Shown: positions 18,641-26,480 of the stretch, in pieces
Layout: every line of letters starts with the position of its first letter
Numbering within the stretch: the first letter of the stretch is position 1
DNA from: an uncultured Saprospiraceae bacterium
GTDB lineage: Bacteria; Bacteroidota; Bacteroidia; Chitinophagales; Saprospiraceae
Assembly: GCA_937921775.1 (NCBI GenBank)
Contig: CAKZUK010000033.1
Coordinates: 62,001-126,000 of the forward strand
Direction of reading: 5' to 3'
DNA: 64,000 nucleotides
Notes under the pieces: generated by a model
The model's database searches: none
Told to the model about the DNA's origin: nothing
What the model saw: only the letters and a program-made list of their open reading frames with translations
Translations under genes and position numbers: made by a program

Positions 18641-18750
18641 GGTTCTTTGACAAATTCCGTGGTAGAACCCAATGTTAAAATAAAATCAACGTTTCCTTCG
18701 GTCACTTTTGCTTTCATTTTAACATTGGCCACGGGATTTGTCAAAGAACG
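18641..18750. mobile_element. MITE-like fold-back element with apparent 8-bp target duplication
   Basis: The left arm GTTCTTTGACAAATTCCGTGG...CCAATGTTAAAAT (18642-18681) and right arm ATTTTAACATTGG-CCACGGGATTTGTCAAAGAAC (18716-18749) are inverted copies. They differ by one base change and a 6-base insertion in the left arm. ATAAGTTT occurs immediately outside both ends (18633-18640 and 18751-18758). The element is non-coding. Movement is inferred from this structure alone. Confidence 0.6.
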
Positions 18751-18788
18751 ATAAGTTTAAAGCGTTGAGCGCTTAGTTAAGACGTATA

Positions 18789-19901
18789 TTAAGATACACC
18801 ATTTTCGCTAGGCTCAGTAACACCTTTCTTTGCTTTTTTTGTCTTTGTAGTTTCAGCTACAGGAGCATCATCAGCTTCAGGTTCTTCAGGAGCCTCTGCA
18901 CCGTTTTCAACAAAGTCTTTAATTTTTGCTTCTATTTCTAGAGCAACTTCAGGGTTGTCAGCAAGAAATTGCTTCGCTGCTTCACGTCCTTGGGCAATCT
19001 TACCGCCGTTGTATGCATACCATGAACCACTCTTCTCGATTATGTCATGGTCAACACCCATGTCTACAATCTCACCAGTTTTAGAAATACCTTCACCATA
19101 CATAATGTCAAACATAGCGATTCTGAAAGGAGCAGCTAATTTGTTCTTAACTATTTTTACTTTCACGTGGTTACCAACTACATTTCCTTCTTTGTCCTTG
19201 ATGGCAGAACCACTTTTTCTAATGTCGATACGCACTGATGCATAAAATTTAAGTGCATTACCACCAGTCGTAGTTTCAGGGTTACCGAACATCACACCAA
19301 TCTTTTCACGTAACTGATTGATGAATACACAGCAGCAGCCAGTACGACCAATTGCTCCGGTAAGTTTACGCATTGCTTGAGACATCAAACGCGCTTGGAG
19401 GCCCATTTTAGAGTCACCCATTTCTCCTTCTATTTCAGCTCTTGGAACCAATGCTGCTACAGAGTCAATGACAATAATATCGATAGCACCAGAACGGATT
19501 AAATTTTCAGCGATTTCAAGCGCTTGCTCACCGTTGTCTGGTTGAGAGATCAAAAGATTTTCAACGTCTACACCAAGCTTTTCAGCATAGAAACGGTCAA
19601 ATGCATGTTCCGCATCAATGAAAGCAGCGATACCGCCAGCTTTTTGACATTCTGCGATAGCATGAATAGCAAGAGTTGTTTTTCCAGAAGATTCAGGGCC
19701 GTAGATTTCAACTACTCTACCTTTAGGTAGGCCATTGATACCAAGCGCTAAATCAATACTTAGAGAACCAGTTGGAATAGTATCTATTTCTACTACTTGC
19801 TTTTCACCCAACTTCATGACAACACCTTTGCCATATGTTTTTTCAAGACGGTCTACCGTCATTTTCAAGGCTTTTAATTTAGCGTCCTTCTCTTTTGACA
19901 T
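18789..19901 (-). CDS. recA: Recombinase A
   Basis: A 370-residue RecA with Walker A ([15 protein letters not shown]), Walker B region ([21 protein letters not shown]), L1/L2 loop signatures ([36 protein letters not shown]) and [14 protein letters not shown]. The C-terminal tail is longer than in E. coli and is acidic, then Lys-rich ([11 protein letters not shown]). RecA pairs homologous strands and activates the SOS response where LexA is present. It has a near-perfect Bacteroidota promoter about 100 bases upstream. No LexA-type box was recognised. Confidence 0.98.
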   Translation of the reverse strand: MSKEKDAKLKALKMTVDRLEKTYGKGVVMKLGEKQVVEIDTIPTGSLSIDLALGINGLPKGRVVEIYGPESSGKTTLAIHAIAECQKAGGIAAFIDAEHAFDRFYAEKLGVDVENLLISQPDNGEQALEIAENLIRSGAIDIIVIDSVAALVPRAEIEGEMGDSKMGLQARLMSQAMRKLTGAIGRTGCCCVFINQLREKIGVMFGNPETTTGGNALKFYASVRIDIRKSGSAIKDKEGNVVGNHVKVKIVKNKLAAPFRIAMFDIMYGEGISKTGEIVDMGVDHDIIEKSGSWYAYNGGKIAQGREAAKQFLADNPEVALEIEAKIKDFVENGAEAPEEPEADDAPVAETTKTKKAKKGVTEPSENGVS

Positions 19902-20009
19902 TGTATAAAATTTTAGCGATTAATAAGATGTGTTCCTAAGTCTGTTAGTTAGCAAGACAATCTTTAAAAAGTATGAATAAAAATAAAACAAAAAATTGTT
20001 TTGACAACA

Positions 20010-20040
20010 CAAATATAAACGAATTGTTTGTAAAAGCAAA
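20010..20040 (-). promoter_or_regulatory. Consensus Bacteroidota promoter of recA
   Basis: On the minus strand, TTTG (20040-20037), exactly 19 bases, then TATATTTG (20017-20010). Both boxes and the spacing match the -33/-7 consensus. The recA ATG follows about 105 bases later, leaving a long leader. Confidence 0.75.
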
Positions 20041-20149
20041 ATAACAGAACTTTTATTTTAAAATTATTTGTTTGATGTTGTATTTAGAGAAATCAAACAA
20101 ATGAGTTGGAAAGTATTAAGAGAACGAGTTTGAAGAAATGATAAAAAGT

Positions 20150-20187
20150 GAAAAAGCCCTTATCAACATAGGTTAATAAGGGCTTTC
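20150..20187 (-). terminator. Terminator downstream of the small 78-residue gene
   Basis: An 11-bp stem AAAGCCCTTAT / ATAAGGGCTTT with a 12-base loop. Read on the minus strand it ends in GGGCTTTTTC, about 20 bases after the stop of the small gene. Confidence 0.8.
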
Positions 20188-20208
20188 CAAGACTAAGTAA
20201 AATTTCTT

Positions 20209-20445
20209 TTAATGCTGTGGTTCTACGGCATTCTGTGCAGAATATTTTAGAATATTCTGGATGGCATCTGGAGAAGGGTTAAACTTTGCTTTGGGGAGTT
20301 GATGATAAGCTGCTAAGACTTCCTCATATGCTTCATGCAGAGACCAGTCAGCGCTCAAGGCATCTTCGATCGCCAGAGACTCAGAAACCGTAGTTTCGCT
20401 GTAAATGTACTTAATCAAGATATTTGTAGAGATTTTTGACTTCAT
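20209..20445 (-). CDS. Small helical protein, anti-sigma-factor-like N-terminal type
   Basis: A 78-residue soluble protein with a conserved pattern: LIKYIYSETTVSESLAIEDAL, WSLHEAYEEVLAAYHQLPK, FNPSPDAIQNILKYS. It resembles the helical cytoplasmic head of Bacteroidota anti-sigma factors but lacks the zinc-binding His/Cys set and any membrane segment. It could bind the ECF sigma factor encoded at 13773, but that is inference. It has its own terminator and an AATATTTG box about 70 bases upstream that is close to a -7 element. Confidence 0.65.
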   Translation of the reverse strand: MKSKISTNILIKYIYSETTVSESLAIEDALSADWSLHEAYEEVLAAYHQLPKAKFNPSPDAIQNILKYSAQNAVEPQH

Positions 20446-20564
20446 GAAGACTGTTTTTAATTAGATAATACGTGTTCCTTAAATTCAACTATTAAACTAA
20501 ATGGAATAAACAAATATTGTTCGGACAGATTTTTTTTTTAAGACCTTCTTAAGATTTAACATTC

Positions 20565-21002
20565 CTATTCAACACGATACCATTTCTGGCTTCGGCCTAA
20601 TGCTGAGAAACCTACATATCCTCTGACTTTTAAAGTATTGTTGTCTTCCAGCCATATGCTACACTTATAAATTTTCCCATTTTCGGGATCCATAATTTTA
20701 CCATAGCTCCAATAATCTTTATAAGTTTTTAAACTCCAGACAATGACCATTTCTATTAATGGTTGATCCTTCTTCTCGTCAGGACAAGCATCACAGGTGG
20801 TGTCTTCAGCATTCTGGAGTAGTTTTATAATCTTACCATGGAGTTTGCCGTCTTCAGTCTCATATATCTCTATATGTGATTTGGCCTCACCGGTATTGTC
20901 GTCTATCGTTTTCCAGACACCCACAGGAGTGGACTGGCCGATAGCGCTGCATATAAGGGACAGCGTGAAGAAAAAAGAGAGAAGTAAATGTTTAAATACC
21001 AT
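20565..21002 (-). CDS. Secreted DUF2147-family protein
   Basis: A 145-residue protein with signal peptide (FKHLLLSFFFTLSLICSAIGQ). It has the DUF2147 pattern PVGVWKTIDDNTGEAKSHIEIYE, GKLHGKIIKLL, CDACPDEKKDQPLIEM, GKIMDPENGKIYKCSIWLED and LKVRGYVGFSALGRSQKW. DUF2147 proteins are lipocalin-like periplasmic or secreted proteins of unknown ligand. The two Cys in CDAC are conserved in many members. It stands alone. Confidence 0.88.
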   Translation of the reverse strand: MVFKHLLLSFFFTLSLICSAIGQSTPVGVWKTIDDNTGEAKSHIEIYETEDGKLHGKIIKLLQNAEDTTCDACPDEKKDQPLIEMVIVWSLKTYKDYWSYGKIMDPENGKIYKCSIWLEDNNTLKVRGYVGFSALGRSQKWYRVE

Positions 21003-21048
21003 ATCTTATGTTTGATGATCTGTGTTTCGATTTTTAAAACAATTGCAT

Positions 21049-21212
21049 TAAGTAATGTACGGAAATTGTGTTTACATTAGATTGAGATGAGTTTTTGTTT
21101 CAGACGACTTAATTTTTTTCGGTGTAGCCGTAGCTACAGCTAAAAAATTTAAGGAAGTATGAGACTAAAAATGGCTCCATCTAATAGTAAATTTAATCCT
21201 GTACATTACTTA
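21049..21212. repeat. Imperfect fold-back (MITE-like) element
   Basis: The ends TAAGTAATGTAC and GTACATTACTTA are exact inverted copies. Between them, arms of about 80 bases stay roughly 70 percent complementary by eye, meeting at the centre GGTGTAGCCGTAGCTACAGC. Part of the inner arm resembles the fold-back at 31211-31266. Confidence 0.6.
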
Positions 21213-21409
21213 AGTAACGGGACCAAATTATTTAAATAATTCCGTTAAACTACTTATATAATGCTTAATTTAATCTAATTATACATTATGCCCAAAAATA
21301 TGATACTGAATTCAATATCTTTTAAGATACATAACAGTATCAAGCTTTGACCTATATACATTATCTCGATCGACCCCGTACGAAGTTAACCGAATAACAT
21401 ATGTCAGTC

Positions 21410-21490
21410 AAGGCAAAGCATGTTAAGCTGGTAGCTTTAACATCTGCTTTACTGCCTTTCATTTGGTAAAAGGGCAGTATGTTTGTTTTT
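21410..21490 (+). ncRNA. Candidate structured RNA with two mutually exclusive hairpins
   Basis: Hairpin 1 pairs AAGGCAAAGCATGTTAAGCT (21410-21428 region) with AGCTTTAACATCTGC...CTGCCTT (21433-21458). Hairpin 2 pairs ACTGCCTTT (21451-21459) with AAAGGGCAGT (21469-21478) and is followed by ATGTTTGTTTTT. The 3' arm of hairpin 1 overlaps the 5' arm of hairpin 2, an arrangement like an antiterminator/terminator. No plus-strand gene follows for 1.7 kb, so a small RNA 3' end is as likely as attenuation. Confidence 0.3.
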
Positions 21491-21717
21491 CAAAATCCGA
21501 AAGAAGCGTTATGGCTATAACGATGGCGAGTTCTTCAATGGTAGTTGTTGCGCAATCTTAGAGAGTTTTACTTAAAATAGCTTATTCCCTCGATTACATT
21601 ACTTATGATAAATAACTGCCAATTGAAAAAAATATTTTACAAGAAAACTTAAAGTTTTTAACGTAAGTTATATCCTCCTTTAAACGGTAGAAAGCTTTAT
21701 TGTTTTTAACAAAACAG

Positions 21718-21758
21718 AAAGAGGGAAGCTACTCTAATTTGAGTAAACTTCCCTCTTT
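21718..21758 (-). terminator. Terminator downstream of the DUF922 gene
   Basis: An 11-bp perfect stem AAAGAGGGAAG / CTTCCCTCTTT plus an inner ACTC/GAGT pairing. On the minus strand it is followed by CTGTTTTG. It lies about 100 bases after the DUF922 stop. Confidence 0.65.
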
Positions 21759-21855
21759 GTGTTAGCTTCAAATCTTGTACCGATGTTCTAACTAAGCAAG
21801 TACTAATGTATTTACTTCAAACCAAATAGTTGGACCTTGCAGTTTAGATCGCTTC

Positions 21856-22398
21856 CTATTTATAATCATCTAACAAGGACAACTCCATCTCTATTTTATG
21901 GAACCACTCCTTCTGTGCATTTCGATCAAGGCTATGTTCGGTATGTTTGTCAAACTCTTTTTGCTCGTTGTGCCATATACCAATAAAATTATTGATAGCT
22001 GCTTCAAATTGAACTTCCTCTCCACAACTGAAAGAGTTATCAGAAAGTAACTTGCGAAGCTTACGTGCATACAACTCCGTAATGTCGAAATGAATTTGTT
22101 CGTGAATTAAATGATGTTCTGTAAGTGCTTCTTCTTTTACCCAGGATTCCTGCTTTTCAAAATAAGCTCTTACGTTATAATCGATTTTGCCGTCTTTACA
22201 ACCTTTGTAGTGTACGATCCCTGAAGAAGTCAGGGCCGAAATTTGTTGATTCTCAAATCGAGGTTGACCTTTAAAATCAGCCCAATCAAGCTTGTAATCT
22301 TCTGACCAGTAAATGTTGTCTGGAGAATCTTTTCCTGCGCTGAATAGTATAAATAATACACCCAGCATTAACATAAATCCAAAATTTTTCTTTTTCAT
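21856..22398 (-). CDS. DUF922-type secreted zinc-protease-like protein
   Basis: A 180-residue protein with signal peptide (MKKKNFGFMLMLGVLFILFSAG). It carries the metalloprotease-like motif HHLIHEQIHFDITELYARKL, where HEQIH is the HExxH core and the nearby FDI/E residues match DUF922. The family is described as putative Zn-dependent proteases. No substrate is known. The body is charged and globular, with acidic helices at the end. It is monocistronic with a downstream terminator. Confidence 0.8.
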   Translation of the reverse strand: MKKKNFGFMLMLGVLFILFSAGKDSPDNIYWSEDYKLDWADFKGQPRFENQQISALTSSGIVHYKGCKDGKIDYNVRAYFEKQESWVKEEALTEHHLIHEQIHFDITELYARKLRKLLSDNSFSCGEEVQFEAAINNFIGIWHNEQKEFDKHTEHSLDRNAQKEWFHKIEMELSLLDDYK

Positions 22399-22600
22399 AG
22401 TGCCATCCTTTTACAGCAGACAAGTCCATGGGAGAATTGTCGCGCCCGTTAGTAAATAGTTCTTTTAGGGTTAGTCGAGAACATTAGGTTTGTAAGTAGT
22501 TCATTTGTTTCTGTGAACGACTTTTAGGCGTTGTATCATTTGGTTTTAAGTGGCTTCAAATAAGGCACTTAAAAAATAGTATTAGGTGTTTTGTATTTTA

Positions 22601-22930
22601 CTATTCTTCTAATTCAATCGATGGATCCCATCGTAGTTCTTTAAAGCCTTGTACTTTGCTGTCTTCGATCTCTACTCCTTCACTCTCAAGCAGTTCTTGC
22701 ATCATCGTTGGCGAGGGAAAGAAATTTCGGCCACTGAGCTCTCCTTTGCGGTTAACAACTCTGTGAGCGGGTATACCATTTGACAACAAACTTTTGTTTA
22801 ATGCCCATCCAACCATTCTGGCTGAACCTAAATCGAGGTAGTCGGCAATAAGGCCGTAAGTGCTAACTCTACCTCGTGGTATCAATTGTGTTACTTCAAA
22901 AACTCTTTCTTGGTAGTTCTTATTCTTCAT
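22601..22930 (-). CDS. Alkyltransferase-like (ATL) protein of the MGMT family
   Basis: A 109-residue protein covering only the DNA-binding domain of O6-methylguanine methyltransferases: IPRGRVSTYGLIADYL, SARMVGWALNKS and the active-site loop. In that loop the reactive Cys of PCHRV is replaced by Ala (GIPAHRVVNRKGELSGR). Such ATL proteins bind O6-alkylguanine lesions without repairing them and hand them to nucleotide excision repair. The length and the Arg finger in 'ARMVG' fit this group. Confidence 0.9.
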   Translation of the reverse strand: MKNKNYQERVFEVTQLIPRGRVSTYGLIADYLDLGSARMVGWALNKSLLSNGIPAHRVVNRKGELSGRNFFPSPTMMQELLESEGVEIEDSKVQGFKELRWDPSIELEE

Positions 22931-23230
22931 AAACAGTAATTTATTTTTCTTGGATCAAAATTAATTACTTTTGTGACAACTAATAGCAAAATAAAAGTCT
23001 TTATCGTAGACATTTTATTTAGTATTTATACAGCAAACGCTGTTTGTGTAGAATAAAATTTGTTCAACTTGAAATAGACAAATATTATGCCTTTGTAATT
23101 TGACATTGTAGCTTTGCCCGTAAGTTAATGGATGGGGCTTGGGTCTATAAGAGTCTAAACAGAGCTAAAATTGATAAAGTTCCATTTATTGAAATTTTAT
23201 TTTATTATTTTATAAATAAACAGAATTGAA
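22931..23230. other. Divergent intergenic region
   Basis: This is a 300-base spacer between the ATL gene and the TrpF-like gene. A TAGCTTTG box at 23109-23116 matches the -7 consensus for a plus-strand promoter, but no TTTG sits at the correct upstream distance. Nothing else stands out. Confidence 0.4.
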
Positions 23231-23887
23231 GTGCAGGATATATTAAAAACACGAATTAAAGCAGGGCAGATTACTAATTTGACAGATGCTAGATACTTTG
23301 CAGCCCGTGGAGTTAGTTGGCTGGGCTTTCAGCTAGATGCAGGAGGAGAGGGGCATGTGTCTCCACAGATGTTTAGTGCTATTAAAGAATGGGTCGAAGG
23401 TCCATTGTTTGTAGGTACTTTTGGGGCTTCAACAGCTGCTGACATCAACGAAAGTGCTGAGATATTAAAACTAGATATGATACAAGTGGGATTATTCTCT
23501 GGTTTGGATGATCTAAAGCAAATCAAAGGTGTTCCCATTATTAAGGAAATTGTCATTCAAGAGCCAAGTGACCTGACTCATCTGGAGCAAGAATTGGAAG
23601 CCTACAATACCTATGTTGATTCTTTTCTCTTGGATTTTGGCAAAAATGGAATTACTTGGGAATCACTACAAGCTTATCCCGAGTTTGTAGATTTACTCGT
23701 ACAATTTTGCAAAAACTACCGAATAATATTGAGTATTGTCAGCAAACCTGAGCAGGTAGTCGAAATTATAGACAAAATAAACCCACTCGGTTTTAACTTT
23801 GTAGGAGGTGACGAAGAAAAAGTTGGATTCAAATCTTTTGAAGATTTGGATGACATCTTTGACTTATTGGAAATAGAAGAAGAGTAA
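23231..23887 (+). CDS. Divergent TrpF-like (phosphoribosylanthranilate isomerase-like) TIM-barrel protein
   Basis: A 218-residue protein starting at GTG 23231. The opening TRIKAGQITNLTDARYFAARGVSWLGFQLD follows the TrpF pattern (KICGitn..dA..a...GaD.lGf), but KICG is replaced by KAGQ, so the catalytic Cys is absent. The second catalytic Asp may be kept in FLLDFGKNG, and the phosphate-binding region GFNFVGGDEEKVG is recognisable. No other trp gene is near. It is probably not a housekeeping TrpF, and its reaction is unknown. Confidence 0.7.
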   Translation: MQDILKTRIKAGQITNLTDARYFAARGVSWLGFQLDAGGEGHVSPQMFSAIKEWVEGPLFVGTFGASTAADINESAEILKLDMIQVGLFSGLDDLKQIKGVPIIKEIVIQEPSDLTHLEQELEAYNTYVDSFLLDFGKNGITWESLQAYPEFVDLLVQFCKNYRIILSIVSKPEQVVEIIDKINPLGFNFVGGDEEKVGFKSFEDLDDIFDLLEIEEE

Positions 23888-24093
23888 ACTCAAGGAATTG
23901 TTATAAAGACTAGACCTTGATCCCTACAGACAAAGCAGCGATAGTTATTACTTCATCCTTTTCTTGTCACCGTAACAGAGTACTAAGGCTACATGAACTC
24001 TCCCGATTAGGGGGCTGCTTGGCAAAAGAGCTTCGTCTCTTAACGTCATTTTATAAAAATTTCATTGTTTAACTCCTAACAATCCTTTAAAAA

Positions 24094-26193
24094 ATGAGTA
24101 TTAACCTAAAAAGACTTTCTTTCGTAAAATTGATTTTAATTTTTACCCTAATGAATACTGCCCAACTAACTAATGCACAAGTAGACTTCGTTCCTCCGAA
24201 GACTGAAAAAGTTCCAGTTGTAGATGATCTACATGGTTTAAAACTAACCGACAATTACCAATGGCTCGAAGATAAGACCGATCAAAAGGTTATTGATTGG
24301 ACTCGTGCCCAACATGATTATACTTTGTCTTACCTTAAGTCAAGTGGAAAAGAAATGGCTGGACTTGAAGGCGAAATTGCAGCCTACATCGACCGCGATA
24401 TCACCGGCCCCATTTTCCTTGCTGGTGAGCGACAATTTTTCTACGTAAAGAAAAAAGGGGAACAACAATATAAACTGTACACTCGATTAGGAGATGAAGA
24501 TGTTTTGGTTTTCGATCCAATCAGTATTGATGAATCAGGTATGTCTGCGATCTCTGGTGTTAATTTTACTAAGGACGGAGATAAGGTTGCAGTTGGTGTG
24601 CAGTACAAAGGTGCAGAGATTAGTACCTACCGTGTTGTTGATACCAAAACTGGAAAGATAATGGGTGATACAATTTCTGGTCTTCGTGGTTTTACCTGGA
24701 CCAAGGATGAGGAACATGCCTACATCACAGTTGGTACAAAAGAGATGCTCGAAAAGCAAATTCCACTTAAAACCTATAAGCATAAGATAGGAACAGACCG
24801 TAACAAAGATCAGTTTTTGTTCGCACCTGAAGATTCGAAAAACTTTGTGTCTACTTGGGATACGCGCGAAAGTGATATCTCTTTTATTTCCGAAGGTGAT
24901 TTCTATTCCAATACTTTAAAGATGCGTCCTGTTGGAACTTTAGATGATCCTAAAACAATTTATAGTAGCAAAAAATACCGTGCCTATCCAGATGCACAAG
25001 GGGATAAGATTTACTTTTTTACCAACCATGAAGCACCTAACTTTAAAATCATGGTAGCTGATAAAGCAAAGCCTGATTTTAAAAATTGGAAAGATCTCGT
25101 TTCTGAAAAGGAAGAGATGGTAATTGAAGGTTTTGAAGTAACAAAAGACTATTTGATTGTTCAAGCCAAAAAGGATGTGATTAGTCGATTATTTGCTTAT
25201 ACTCTGGATGGAAAGTTCATTAAAGAAATTGAAGCACCTGAAGTTGGAAACATTGCCGGATTCTCTTACCATAAAGAATCTAACACGATGTTTGTAAATC
25301 TTGCCACCTTCACTTCTCCAACAAAAATATTTAAGTTGGATGGAAGTAGTTTGAAATGGGATTTATATTTCGAAAGAGATGTCCCAATCAAAACGGATGA
25401 TATTGAAGCATCTATAAAATTTTACGAATCAAAAGACGGCACACGTGTTCCACTTTTCGTAATGCATAAGAAAGGAATGAAGCTGGATGGCAATAATCCA
25501 ACGCTGCTATATGGTTACGGAGGATTCAATATTGGTATGTCTCCAAGTTTTGTTGGCTTGCCTGCGACCTTCATCAACCGTGGTGGTGTATACGCTATCG
25601 CTTGTATTCGAGGAGGTGATGAATATGGAGAAGCTTGGCATGAAGACGGTATGTTATTCAAAAAACAAAACACTTTTGACGACTTTATCGCTGCGGCTGA
25701 ATATTTGATAGCAGAAGGTTATACGAACAACGAACGCCTTGCTTGTCGTGGTGGAAGTAACGGTGGACTTTTGATTGGGGCGGTTATTACTCAACGTCCT
25801 GATTTGTTTAAGGCTGCAATTTGTGCTGTCCCACTTTTAGATATGGTACGTTTTCACAAATTCCTGATCGCTCGTTATTGGATTCCAGAATATGGGGACC
25901 CAGAGAAAAAAGAAGACTTCCAAAACATCTTAAGCTACTCTCCTTATCACCATATCCGTATGGGAGTCAATGTTCCAAGCACAATGGTGATCGCTGGTGA
26001 AAACGACACTCGTGTTGATCCGCTACACGCTAAAAAGTTTGTGGCAGCTCTTCAAAATAATCCGGGACAAATCAACCCAATCTTATTGTACATGGATTTT
26101 GATTCAGGGCATGGCTCTGGTAAATCAACGGAGAAGCAGATAGAAGATATTAAGGCACAGTACAACTTTGTGATGGACCAGTTGGGTATGTAG
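24094..26193 (+). CDS. Secreted prolyl oligopeptidase (family S9A)
   Basis: A 699-residue protein with signal peptide (LSFVKLILIFTLMNTAQLTNAQ). It has an N-terminal propeller that starts with DLHGLKLTDNYQWLEDKTD. The C-terminal alpha/beta hydrolase carries the nucleophile Ser in GGSNGGLL (about residue 554), Asp in ENDTRVDPLHAKKF (about 640) and His in DSGHGSG (about 672). It cleaves peptides after proline, here in the periplasm or outside. It stands alone with its own terminator. Its length matches the family. Confidence 0.95.
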   Translation: MSINLKRLSFVKLILIFTLMNTAQLTNAQVDFVPPKTEKVPVVDDLHGLKLTDNYQWLEDKTDQKVIDWTRAQHDYTLSYLKSSGKEMAGLEGEIAAYIDRDITGPIFLAGERQFFYVKKKGEQQYKLYTRLGDEDVLVFDPISIDESGMSAISGVNFTKDGDKVAVGVQYKGAEISTYRVVDTKTGKIMGDTISGLRGFTWTKDEEHAYITVGTKEMLEKQIPLKTYKHKIGTDRNKDQFLFAPEDSKNFVSTWDTRESDISFISEGDFYSNTLKMRPVGTLDDPKTIYSSKKYRAYPDAQGDKIYFFTNHEAPNFKIMVADKAKPDFKNWKDLVSEKEEMVIEGFEVTKDYLIVQAKKDVISRLFAYTLDGKFIKEIEAPEVGNIAGFSYHKESNTMFVNLATFTSPTKIFKLDGSSLKWDLYFERDVPIKTDDIEASIKFYESKDGTRVPLFVMHKKGMKLDGNNPTLLYGYGGFNIGMSPSFVGLPATFINRGGVYAIACIRGGDEYGEAWHEDGMLFKKQNTFDDFIAAAEYLIAEGYTNNERLACRGGSNGGLLIGAVITQRPDLFKAAICAVPLLDMVRFHKFLIARYWIPEYGDPEKKEDFQNILSYSPYHHIRMGVNVPSTMVIAGENDTRVDPLHAKKFVAALQNNPGQINPILLYMDFDSGHGSGKSTEKQIEDIKAQYNFVMDQLGM

Positions 26194-26218
26194 AAGGTAC
26201 TTGGTTTAAATATAAAAC

Positions 26219-26260
26219 AAACGACCGTTCGCATTTATTTGTGAACGGTCGTTTTGTTTT
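26219..26260 (+). terminator. Terminator after the prolyl oligopeptidase gene
   Basis: A 12-bp perfect stem AAACGACCGTTC / GAACGGTCGTTT, a 12-base loop, then TGTTTT. It begins 26 bases after the stop. Confidence 0.9.
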
Positions 26261-26299
26261 AAGGCTAGGAGTATTGGATAAAAATTGAATGAGAATCGA

Positions 26300-26476
26300 A
26301 TATCTTAGTATCATTTGCGAATATTTAAGTATCAAATCGTATCGTATTTTATGTTTTTGCTATTCAGTGGATTATTAGTTTTCAAAATAAAATGAACTAA
26401 AAAACTAATAATCGTATCAAAAATGAATATTATAGTATCAAATCGTATCGTTTTGTTTGTAATCTACCTATCTTGT
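26300..26476 (+). promoter_or_regulatory. Operator-like direct and inverted repeats upstream of the Fic gene
   Basis: AGTATCAAATCGTATCGT occurs twice as an exact direct repeat (from 26328 and from 26434). Two weaker variants are TTAGTATCATTTGCG and AATCGTATCAAAAATG. Between the two exact copies lies a perfect 12-base inverted repeat, ATTATTAGTTTT / AAAACTAATAAT (26371-26382, 26401-26412). The last copy ends about 30 bases before the Fic ATG. A TATCTTG near 26470 is a weak -7 candidate. Confidence 0.6.
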
Positions 26477-26480
26477 AAGT

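Larger units (their letters stand above)
18337..18788. other. Convergent gldD/recA spacer, repeat-rich
   Basis: A 452-base spacer between two convergent genes. It contains several short CTAAGC-type hairpins (CTTAGC-ttat-GCTAAG near 18431), a bidirectional terminator (18590-18632) and a long fold-back element with flanking direct repeats (18641-18750). No coding signal was seen. Confidence 0.6.
21003..21855. other. Long repeat-rich intergenic region (853 bases)
   Basis: No protein-coding gene was found. It holds a 164-base imperfect fold-back (21049-21212), a palindrome AATTATTTAAATAATT with extended arms (21211-21256), and a short hairpin TGATACTG...CAGTATCA (21301-21342). It also holds a pair of overlapping hairpins ending in a T-tract (21410-21490) and a terminator for the DUF922 gene (21718-21758). 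This is the densest cluster of secondary structure in the window. Confidence 0.65.

Noticed and set aside
21856-22398. Possible transposase remnant in the repeat-rich area next to DUF922
   Set aside because: The only open frame has a signal peptide and HEQIH, and no transposase motif was found on either strand of 21003-21855.
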